The notes under the pieces: generated by a model | Told to the model about the DNA's origin: nothing | What the model saw: only the letters and a program-made list of their open reading frames with translations | The model's database searches: none | Shown: one piece after another, positions 1-6,704 of the stretch | How the letters are laid out: each line of letters begins with the position of its first letter | Position numbering within the stretch: position 1 is the stretch's first letter | Translations under genes and position numbers: made by a program | Origin: Sphingobacteriales bacterium 50-39 | GTDB lineage: Bacteria; Bacteroidota; Bacteroidia; Chitinophagales; Chitinophagaceae | Reading direction: 5' to 3' | Assembly (NCBI GenBank): GCA_001898505.1 | Contig: MKTZ01000005.1 | Span: 62,001 to 126,000, forward strand | DNA: 64,000 nucleotides

Positions 1-809
1 CCATTTGATTTTTTAAAATATAGGTGGCCACCAAGTTTGCCCAGTTCCAACAGGCAGCATACAGAGATCTGGCCTTCTTCGTATTTCTGGGCGAGGTATT
101 CATCAGTAATATTATGTAGGTCTGATGCTTGCTTGACAGGGAAAAAGTCATAAAAGTCCTGTTCAGTTTCAAAGTGCCCATCAAAGGTGCATAGGATCTC
201 TTCAGCCCCTGAATCATAGCCATGATAAGGGCCCGTTATCATGATAGACCTATCAGGAAGCAGCTTGAGCTCCAACAGTTCGTTTATCGCCATGTATTCA
301 TATTCCTGTTTGGACAAAAACTTAAATAAGGAAAACGAGCCAGAGGAGGTGTCCCATGTCTTATTGGCAAAATACTGGCGGGCATAGTTAATAAAATCTT
401 CACCTGATTTTAATTTTGTGTTGACCTCTTGTCGCTGCCGATACAATTGGTCTACCATATACAGCTGGCCATTTCTTAATTTAAATGCTACTGCGTGTTG
501 CTTATTTTCGGGGTAATAACAGCGCACTTCAACAGCGCCTTCATTAAATTGCTCTGATAAGTACTGCTGGTTTAAGGTATCCAAATCGAAATCAGACTCG
601 CACGGGAAAAAATGCGAGAAACAATAATCTGTGTAAAACTCGGCATGCAAATAGCAACACATGCCAGTTGAATTAGTTGTGCCTGGAAAAAGGCAGTCAA
701 GGGTTATTTGCTGGCCATTGATGAAGTTGATCGTAACACCATTGGCGTTTTCATATAGTTTGTCGTTTTCTATCAAAAACTCGGCTATGCCGAACTTCGT
801 GGATTCCAT
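1..809 (-). CDS. Hypothetical protein, C-terminus cut by window edge
   Basis: An open frame of 269 codons starts at an ATG at 809-807 and runs off the left edge without a stop. I recognise no family. The visible protein looks cytosolic, acidic and aromatic-rich, with no signal peptide or membrane segment. It seems to hold two diverged copies of one unit: a segment with FFP, then a Leu/Tyr-rich helix and EQFNEGAVEVRCYY, recurs later as FFPVKQASD, a similar helix and KYEEGQISVCCLL. This suggests an internal duplication of about 100 residues. The next gene upstream on the same strand is an XRE regulator about 245 bp away. I can assign no function. Confidence 0.6.
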   Translation of the reverse strand, partial: MESTKFGIAEFLIENDKLYENANGVTINFINGQQITLDCLFPGTTNSTGMCCYLHAEFYTDYCFSHFFPCESDFDLDTLNQQYLSEQFNEGAVEVRCYYPENKQHAVAFKLRNGQLYMVDQLYRQRQEVNTKLKSGEDFINYARQYFANKTWDTSSGSFSLFKFLSKQEYEYMAINELLELKLLPDRSIMITGPYHGYDSGAEEILCTFDGHFETEQDFYDFFPVKQASDLHNITDEYLAQKYEEGQISVCCLLELGKLGGHLYFKKSN

Positions 810-1054
810 ATAGATTGTTTTTTGAAGTGTAGTGATCGTGTTTAATAATAACAGGCAAAGGCGCATAGCTGCGAACAAGGCTCGCCCTGCAGCAACAATC
901 AATGAAAATAAATTAGACGGAATGGAAAGGCATGTAGTGGGCTACACTATCGCCAGCAAAGACACGTAGGTGAAAAGGAATAGCATCTCAATATTACAGA
1001 TTTTGACTGATTTGACAAAACAACTTTGCCTGCCTCATAGTATTGGGGCTCCGA

Positions 1055-1348
1055 TTAAAAATCCCAAAATTCCGCGGCGGTGATTTCCAGCGCGTTATAA
1101 AGCTGCAACAGCGTAAGAATGGTAAAGTTTACCTGGCCTTTTTCAAATTTAGCCAGTTTGCTGTTATCCAGGCCTGAGGAGGCAGCAAGTTCCCTGATGG
1201 ATTGGTTTCGCTCATTCCGTAAGGCCTTGAGCCTTTTTCCAACAGCTAAAAGAAATTCTTCCCTGGGAAGATCAGTTATTGGGTTTTGAGAAACCTTGAC
1301 ATAAGGAATACCCGTGCGTTTTTTATGGAGTGTCTTTTTGTTTGACAT
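1055..1348 (-). CDS. Small XRE-family HTH transcriptional regulator
   Basis: This is a 97-residue protein with a basic N-terminal tail of about 30 residues and one Cro/C1-type helix-turn-helix from about residue 32 to 92. The recognisable core is KRLKALRNERNQSIRELA, then SGLDNSKLAKFEKGQVNFT, and the family-typical ending LLQLYNALEITAAEFWDF. It should bind DNA as a dimer. It has no sensor domain and no partner toxin is visible beside it. A second, unrelated small XRE gene lies at 4380-4613. The family call is firm; the target is unknown. Confidence 0.85.
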   Translation of the reverse strand: MSNKKTLHKKRTGIPYVKVSQNPITDLPREEFLLAVGKRLKALRNERNQSIRELAASSGLDNSKLAKFEKGQVNFTILTLLQLYNALEITAAEFWDF

Positions 1349-1603
1349 GGAATAGTTAATATACGTCGCGCTGAAAATGGCAGGAGAAGGTTAAAAATGC
1401 TATTGGACAGGAGGATAAGGCACAAACTGTTGCAATATTAAGCCTTTTAAAATAGCGAGCCAAAGGCGGCTTTATTTGCAGTAGAGGCACCAATTATTAA
1501 AATATTGCTGTATATTGATAGAGAATTGTGTCCCTCCGTTATTCTGCGCCCTGTTCCTTGCATTCCGCTCAACAGAAATGCCGTAAACAAGCACCGATTG
1601 ATC

Positions 1604-2197
1604 ATGGCAAGAAGTTGTTTAGCAAAAATGTTAGGCGACAGGAGGTATGCTTTATACCAAATAGATATCAGAACACTGATATGGGCGTTAGACCGCATGT
1701 GTGTACCTGGCGCCGGCAGGTTTACTGTGCAAAAAGTCATTAACAGGCTTGAACTTGCTTACAAGCAAGAACCTTATGCCCGGTCGCAGTTGGAAGTTGC
1801 GGGCAGGAAGCATCTCGGGCTGTTACTGGCATTAAACACCTTGTGCACGGATAAAACTGTTATACCCCATGAATTTTGGCATGGAGAAGGCTGCATACCT
1901 AACCCAAGGATCGGGCCGGAGATGGACTACAGGCAGTATTATGAAACCCACAAAGATGCGGTGATCTCTGCACTTGTAAGTACTATTGAATGCATGCCTT
2001 TAGGAACTGTTTTTACTGTCCTGGACCTGGTCAGGAAAGCACCCATACCCTACCTGTTGGTACCGGAAATGCAAAAAAAAAGCTGTTGCCTGGCGGGGTC
2101 TGTTTGCAGGCAATATCAACGTGCGGGGTACCTGGTCACCGGAAGTTTTAAACGAAAGCAATTAGAATTTATTCGCACAGATTACAACATACATTGA
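1604..2197 (+). CDS. Hypothetical protein upstream of a barrel protein
   Basis: The frame is open from a TTG at 1505, but the first ATG is at 1604 and gives 197 residues; the start is uncertain and no clear ribosome site decides it. I recognise no family. The protein looks soluble and helix-rich. The C-terminal part, around the segment FTVLDLVRKAPIPYLLVPEM, could fold as a small winged helix, but this is only a guess from pattern. One base separates the stop codon from the ATG of the next gene at 2199, so the two are probably translated together. Confidence 0.5.
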   Translation: MARSCLAKMLGDRRYALYQIDIRTLIWALDRMCVPGAGRFTVQKVINRLELAYKQEPYARSQLEVAGRKHLGLLLALNTLCTDKTVIPHEFWHGEGCIPNPRIGPEMDYRQYYETHKDAVISALVSTIECMPLGTVFTVLDLVRKAPIPYLLVPEMQKKSCCLAGSVCRQYQRAGYLVTGSFKRKQLEFIRTDYNIH

Positions 2198-2198
2198 G

Positions 2199-3410
2199 AT
2201 GAGCGCTCATAAACTATTCCAGCCGGCACTTAAAGCTTTTATAGCTCAATTCATACTTGCTGTCAATATGAGCCAGGTAAGCCTTGCGCAGCCAATGTAC
2301 AGGCCTGGTTATATAGTGTCTTCTGCAGGGGATACTACCAGGCTATTTATTCATTATAATCCGGGTGACCCCCCCGTTGAATTTGTGGACACCAGGAAAG
2401 GTAAATCCGGCGTGGATCAACGCTACCCTGCAGACAGCCTTGAGTCGGTGGTGATCACCGGCTTAAATATATTCCTTTCCAGGCAGGTGCCGGTCAGCGA
2501 AATAAAGATAACAGAAAGTGGGTACCGTTATTGGACAGATATTTCCGTAAAAAAAGTATTCCTGGAAGAGCTGGTACAGGGGCCTAAGTTTAGCCTTTTC
2601 CGCCTTGGAACCGAACATTTTTATCTCCAGGATCCGGATACGGCAATCGACAAAGGCTTTGAAGAATTAATCTACCGGGCCTTTGACGGGTGTTGTGTCG
2701 AGGAAGTATTCCAGCAGCAGCTGATCGCTTATTTAGCAGCAAATGACAGTTATGCTAAAGTGATCGAAAACGGCGGATACCAGGAAGGTTTTTTGAGGCA
2801 GGCAGTCCTGCACCTAAATGCTTCTGATGAAGCAACTGTAGTTTCGAGGAACAAAAAAATACATTTTTTTGCAGGGGCAGGCGTAGGCCGGCATGCATTA
2901 TCCGTTGGATATGAGCAACTGGAACCCTTTGCGGCGAAAGCTGCTATATCCGCCTGGGGCGGCATATACTGGCAAAGCGAAGGAGTATATGAGCGGTTTT
3001 TGAACCGCCTGGAGGCGACTTTCACGCAGTTTAACACAGGTTTCTCCGGGTGGCTCAGGGAACAATACAAACTTCCGGCGACCAGCCACAGTGTATACCA
3101 AATAAGCCCGCAGCTATCTATCCTTTACCGGGTAACAGACCGATTCCTTTATAGCCTTTATGTGGGGCCGGGGGCGGCCTATTGCAAGACCTTCGTAACG
3201 TCCCGCCTTGCGCATCCGCCTAATGAGGCAGATTATTTTCGAAAATATATGAGTTCGGATGCCCTTGTGTTTAGTGGAGAGCTGCTCCTGCAATTCAACA
3301 GGATATCTTTCGCGGCTTCCGTACAAATTGGCAATGCGAAGGATATTGGGGCTGCCGGTTACGAGATCAATTCGAAAAAAAGCCAGTTGATGGTTTACTA
3401 TCATTGGTAG
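2199..3410 (+). CDS. Outer-membrane beta-barrel-like protein of unknown role
   Basis: The protein has 403 residues with a signal-like N-terminus ending near SLAQ at residue 31. A mixed domain of about 170 residues follows. From about residue 225 to the end there are repeated amphipathic beta strands with aromatic girdles, such as FFAGAGVGRHALS, LYVGPGAAY and ISFAASVQIGNA, and the last residues are YYHW. This layout is common in Chitinophagaceae exported proteins with a small C-terminal barrel. It is probably cotranscribed with the hypothetical gene just upstream. Two hairpins with flanking A and T runs follow it. No substrate can be inferred. Confidence 0.6.
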   Translation: MSAHKLFQPALKAFIAQFILAVNMSQVSLAQPMYRPGYIVSSAGDTTRLFIHYNPGDPPVEFVDTRKGKSGVDQRYPADSLESVVITGLNIFLSRQVPVSEIKITESGYRYWTDISVKKVFLEELVQGPKFSLFRLGTEHFYLQDPDTAIDKGFEELIYRAFDGCCVEEVFQQQLIAYLAANDSYAKVIENGGYQEGFLRQAVLHLNASDEATVVSRNKKIHFFAGAGVGRHALSVGYEQLEPFAAKAAISAWGGIYWQSEGVYERFLNRLEATFTQFNTGFSGWLREQYKLPATSHSVYQISPQLSILYRVTDRFLYSLYVGPGAAYCKTFVTSRLAHPPNEADYFRKYMSSDALVFSGELLLQFNRISFAASVQIGNAKDIGAAGYEINSKKSQLMVYYHW

Positions 3411-3456
3411 GTGCACGTGGCGTGGCCATTGAAGCAGGCTTGAATGGCGCAATATT

Positions 3457-3482
3457 AAAAGCCCGCAATGACGCGGGCTTTT
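3457..3482. terminator. Bidirectional rho-independent terminator, copy 1
   Basis: Four A residues, a GCCCGC/GCGGGC stem with a six-base spacer, and four T residues form a symmetric intrinsic terminator. It lies 46 bases after the barrel-protein stop codon. It is the first half of a duplicated segment; the second copy is at 3610-3635. Confidence 0.8.
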
Positions 3483-3609
3483 ACCTATCCACAAAAAGGA
3501 AATCGGCAGATTTCTACAGAAGGGTACTAATATAACAAATAACCGGGAAATAATTTCATTTTTTATCGTTCAATAGAAAGTGGCAGCAGGGAAGAGTTTG
3601 GCATCCAAT

Positions 3610-3635
3610 AAAAAGCCCGCGGTGCAGCGGGCTTT
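3610..3635. terminator. Bidirectional rho-independent terminator, copy 2
   Basis: The same GCCCGC/GCGGGC stem, flanked by A and T runs, recurs about 154 bases after copy 1. It sits where transcripts from the + strand barrel-protein gene and the - strand gene at 3697-4263 converge, so it can serve both. Confidence 0.75.
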
Positions 3636-3696
3636 ATCCTATCTACAATATGAAAATCGGCAAATTCCTACTGAAGGATCTATATAACGACGAATC

Positions 3697-4263
3697 TCAT
3701 GCCAGGGCGATGAGAAAAGCTGCGTCTAATAATTTATGCAGTTGGTCCCTGATCAAATAAATTTCCCCGCTGTGTTCAAAGCATTCGAAGAAATCATTAT
3801 TGAAAGAGATTGCCGCATCGTCAAATTCTTCCAGGATATTCAGCCATTCATCCAGCGCCTTATTTTGGAAGAAGTACTGAAGCACGGATACAGGGCAGCC
3901 AATCTCTGATTCGGACAGTGAATGCGGCATCATATCCCATTTTGGGTGTTTGGGATGTAAGTTTGTTTCCCATAGCTTTTGAGGAGTCGTCGCTCCATAA
4001 TCGCCCGGCAGCTCTTTGGCAAGAATGGCACATGCGTGAAACAATTTTGCCAGTTCCCTTTTGAGGAACCGAAAATCGGACAGCTTTCGTTTGTCTACCC
4101 TGGAGTCGGCATTGACAGCCGTATTAAACCAATCGTCTAAGTCAATCTTTGCATCAAGGGTGAAAGGCGTAGTGTTATTGAATCCTTTCAATAACGCTAA
4201 ATGTTCTTTTAACTTATCTTTTGGGGCCGCTTTGGGCGGCTCACTTGTAAGGGTCCCTTCCAT
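3697..4263 (-). CDS. Hypothetical helical cytosolic protein
   Basis: This is a 188-residue protein without signal peptide or membrane segment. It is rich in predicted helix, with many Leu, Phe and Asp residues and a Lys/Pro-rich N-terminal tail. I recognise no domain. It converges with the barrel-protein gene across the duplicated terminators. The small XRE gene at 4380-4613 lies upstream on the same strand with a 116-bp gap, so the two may be one unit. There is no evidence for a toxin-antitoxin role beyond that adjacency. Confidence 0.6.
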   Translation of the reverse strand: MEGTLTSEPPKAAPKDKLKEHLALLKGFNNTTPFTLDAKIDLDDWFNTAVNADSRVDKRKLSDFRFLKRELAKLFHACAILAKELPGDYGATTPQKLWETNLHPKHPKWDMMPHSLSESEIGCPVSVLQYFFQNKALDEWLNILEEFDDAAISFNNDFFECFEHSGEIYLIRDQLHKLLDAAFLIALA

Positions 4264-4379
4264 GACAACTTTTTAAATATTTGTAGAAATCAGGTGATGA
4301 AAGCATGTTGTTATCTGCTTTTGGCGGACAATCTTTCATAACTTATGTTTTCAAAATACGGCACAGGAAAATATTCATT

Positions 4380-4613
4380 TCATACATCTTCCGGAAATAG
4401 TTCGTGAAAATGACAACCATAGCCCAGGGCAAGGGCCTCCATTTCGGAAAACAAAGGGTCAGCTATGCCTTCTTCAATTTTTTGAAGCCTCGCTTCATTG
4501 ATACCGGTAATGGCCGCGACTGTTCCAATAGAAAGTCTTTTCCCCTCCCGTAAGAATGTAAGATGACGGCCAATCAATTGCATCTTTTGTTTTATCGGGT
4601 CCTGCTGTAACAT
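4380..4613 (-). CDS. Small XRE-family HTH protein
   Basis: The 77-residue protein is almost entirely one Cro/C1-type helix-turn-helix. The motif is IGRHLTFLREGKRLSIGTVA, then ITGINEARLQKIEEG and the tail MEALALGYGCHFHELFPEDV. It is likely a DNA-binding regulator acting as a dimer. It lies upstream of the 188-residue hypothetical gene on the same strand. No other domain or partner is evident. Confidence 0.8.
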   Translation of the reverse strand: MLQQDPIKQKMQLIGRHLTFLREGKRLSIGTVAAITGINEARLQKIEEGIADPLFSEMEALALGYGCHFHELFPEDV

Positions 4614-4710
4614 GATCTTTTTTGTTTAGGTAAACATGAGAAAATGGACCTTCCATGGAAATGGACGGTCCCTTTAAACCTTATCCTTTTAAGGCGTCAC
4701 CTGTAGAGAC

Positions 4711-4890
4711 AGCGGCCCTATCAGAACTGTGTCCTTGCTATTCCAACCAAACATTAAAGAGGTACTGATATAGTGAATTAGTATCTTTCAATGAAAACGG
4801 CGCATAGAGATGTGCCGTTTGTTACAAAACATGTTATATATGGGCCACCTTGAAAAGCAGCGCCCATCAGAACTGTGTCCTTGCTATTCC
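4711..4890. repeat. Two copies of a 25-base direct repeat
   Basis: The sequence ATCAGAACTGTGTCCTTGCT plus ATTCC occurs identically at 4720-4744 and 4866-4890, 146 bases apart. Similarity extends a few bases upstream (CAGCGGCCCT versus CAGCGCCC). No transposase or integrase is nearby. It may be a local duplication or the scar of an excised element. Confidence 0.75.
4796..4820. terminator. Hairpin, possible terminator
   Basis: AACGGCGCAT and ATGTGCCGTT pair around an AGAG loop, with one G-T pair, followed by T residues. It lies between the two copies of the 25-base repeat and no gene ends close by, so its role is unclear. Confidence 0.45.
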
Positions 4891-5302
4891 GTATAAATTT
4901 TACATAATTTATATTGATACGATCAATGATTCAGGGCATAGTAAACGATGTAACCGAATATCGTAGATCAGGTTGTTCAAAAATCCCAGCAGCAGGCTGC
5001 CGGGGTGCTCTAATCGAACCATTGACCCTAAACTACTTTTACGGGTCCCGGGTCTTTAATAACAGGTCAGTGGCCGATTAGTACTATTCAAAGGATAATT
5101 TTTTTTGAGGAGAATCATTATTTCGTCCTACATACATAAGACAACCAAAAGAAGTTTTTGACCATGGAAAAAATGGGTTATTTTTGTATAAGTCTTTGAA
5201 CCTTGCAAATTCTTTCCGTATAACCGCCCGTGTGTCAGGTTGTTGCGCCACCATTTCATTAAGCCTATTGCGCGTACAGACGCCCAAACGAAAACCTTTT
5301 TT

Positions 5303-5917
5303 ATGTCGTTGTCTATCCTATTGCCCGGAAGCGAGAGCGAATTGAGAACGGAAGTGTTCCATAAATTTAAGAAGGGAGACCGTGCCTCCTTTAAAACAAT
5401 CTTCGATTACTATTACCTCTTTGTCATAAGGTTTGTACATGGAATCATTAACAGTTGGGAGGACGCGGAAGACATCGCCCAGGATGCGTTCGTCAACTTA
5501 TGGAAAACCAGGGAGCAACTTGAAAAGCCGGAGGCATTAAAGGCCTACCTTATGACCAGCTCAGCCAATGGTGCCAGGAATTACCTGAAAAAAAATAAGG
5601 TTACAGAACGATATGTACGTGAAATGACCCACACGATGGCGTTGACGGAAGCTGAAAAGCTGGAAGGCATCCGTGCCGAGGTCTTCAGGGACATAGAAGA
5701 GGCCATGCATATATTACCCCCCGGGTGCAGGTCTGTATTTGAAATGATCTATTTCGAAAACCTGAAAACAAAGGAAATAGCCACAAAGCTACGGATCACG
5801 CCACGCACGGTCCTGAACCAAAAAGGTAAGGCAATAAAGATGTTACGCAAAGCAATGTTGCTGCAAAATAATATCGCTTTGCTGGAGTTATTCGAGGCGT
5901 TTATCCGGCATCGGTGA
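5303..5917 (+). CDS. ECF-type RNA polymerase sigma factor, orphan
   Basis: From the ATG at 5303 the protein has 204 residues, the usual length for Bacteroidota ECF sigma factors. Region 2 is seen in FKKGDRASFKTIFDYYY, FVHGIINSWEDAEDIAQDAF and VNLWKTREQL. Region 4 is seen in LPPGCRSVFEMIYFENLKTK, then EIATKLRITPRTVLNQKGKA. An in-frame start at 5240 would add 21 atypical residues, so 5303 is preferred. Unlike the two other ECF genes in the window, no FecR gene follows. The next genes lie on the opposite strand. Its regulator and targets are unknown. Confidence 0.88.
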   Translation: MSLSILLPGSESELRTEVFHKFKKGDRASFKTIFDYYYLFVIRFVHGIINSWEDAEDIAQDAFVNLWKTREQLEKPEALKAYLMTSSANGARNYLKKNKVTERYVREMTHTMALTEAEKLEGIRAEVFRDIEEAMHILPPGCRSVFEMIYFENLKTKEIATKLRITPRTVLNQKGKAIKMLRKAMLLQNNIALLELFEAFIRHR

Positions 5918-6010
5918 ATGAGCGAAAATATCACCAATCAATGGTGTCAGAAGCAGCATAGCAGGCGCCTTCAGGTAAAACACACCACCTAATGATTGGT
6001 ACTATTCCTT

Positions 6011-6247
6011 TCAGCGAATGAGGCGATAGATTTCTTTACCAGCAGCAAGGCTGCCCTCCTTCCACCGTTCGAAAGACACCGATTCCAGTATGTCTTTGAG
6101 CCACTGCGCATGTTGGGTATAGCGGGGCGCTGTAATGAGTGTTGCGAGGCCAGGCTGGCGAAAGCACTGGGCAACGCACTCCTGAAGGGCTGCGGTATAT
6201 AATTGATTTTCCATCAGTGCAAGGCGGGAGATAAAAAGGTCGATCAT
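6011..6247 (-). pseudogene. GNAT acetyltransferase, C-terminal half (split frame)
   Basis: This 78-residue frame begins at an ATG that overlaps the stop of the frame upstream as ATGA. Its sequence looks like the second half of a GNAT fold of the type found in siderophore-related acyltransferases (MbtK/IucB-like): a helix QLYTAALQECVAQCF, the strand LATLITAPRYTQHA, and LKDILESVSFERWKEG. Alone it lacks the acetyl-CoA-binding first half. It is either the downstream part of a frameshifted gene or a translationally coupled second subunit. I favour a frameshift, but the clean ATGA overlap leaves the other possibility open. Confidence 0.55.
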
Positions 6248-6546
6248 CCATGCGCCGCCGGGATTGACAGCCCGTCTGCCGCATCGTAATACCGGGCATG
6301 ATGGACTTCGAAAAGAAAAAGGATGTCGTCCCCTACAGACGCGATGTATGCATCTGCGTAGGGCGATAAAGCGATGGCGGTATATATTTTACGCAGATCC
6401 CGGTCCGTAATATCAACACGGTAATGAGGCAACGAGAATTCGTTTGAAAAAAATGCCTGGAGTGCGGGCAGGTCCTCGGGCACGCGGACATGGCGAATGG
6501 TAACTTCAGTGCCTGCGGCAAGGACAGACGCTACAAAAGTAAACAT
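6244..6546 (-). pseudogene. GNAT acetyltransferase, N-terminal half (split frame)
   Basis: The 100-residue frame has the start of a GNAT domain: VTIRHVRVPEDLPALQAFF, then RVDITDRDLRKIYTAIAL, SPYADAYIASVGDDILFLFE and VHHARYYDAADGL. It stops after AAHG exactly where the 6011-6247 frame begins, one frame away. Joined, the two give about 175 residues, the normal size for this family. The substrate is unknown. The large barrel-protein gene lies upstream on the same strand after a 158-bp gap. Confidence 0.55.
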
Positions 6547-6704
6547 AGGAAGGCTTAGGTTATGATTAATAATCTAATCAGCGCCAACCCTGGAAATATC
6601 GGCTAAAATGTTGATGTCGGCCCAGGAAGGCCATTTTATCTGCACCGGCCCCGAAAAAATATGTAAAATTTTATAGGTGTTTCCTATTATGGAAGGCGAA
6701 GCCC

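Larger units (their letters stand above)
3453..3690. repeat. Direct repeat of about 85 bp containing the terminators
   Basis: The segments at about 3453-3541 and 3606-3690 align along their length with roughly three quarters identity by eye. The match covers the terminator stem and the following stretch: CTATCCACA versus CTATCTACA, AAATCGGCAGATTTCTAC versus AAATCGGCAAATTCCTAC, then GAAGG and ATATAAC. About 65 unrelated bases separate the copies. It looks like an old local duplication. Confidence 0.65.
4614..5302. other. Gene-poor intergenic region of about 690 bp
   Basis: I see no credible gene here. The region holds a 25-base direct repeat, one strong hairpin, and at its right end the upstream region of the ECF sigma gene. 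The frame of that sigma gene opens at 5240, but the extra N-terminal residues do not look like protein from this family. A short antisense frame at 5084-5287 has no protein-like features. Confidence 0.5.

Noticed and set aside
1447-1740. - strand frame of 97 codons
   Set aside because: It lies largely antisense to the gene at 1604-2197 and has no protein-like features.
5060-5095. AGTACTAATCGGCC on the - strand, similar to the 3' end of 23S rRNA
   Set aside because: Only about 15-18 bases match my memory of that end, and the bases upstream are AT-rich and not rRNA-like. Probably chance.
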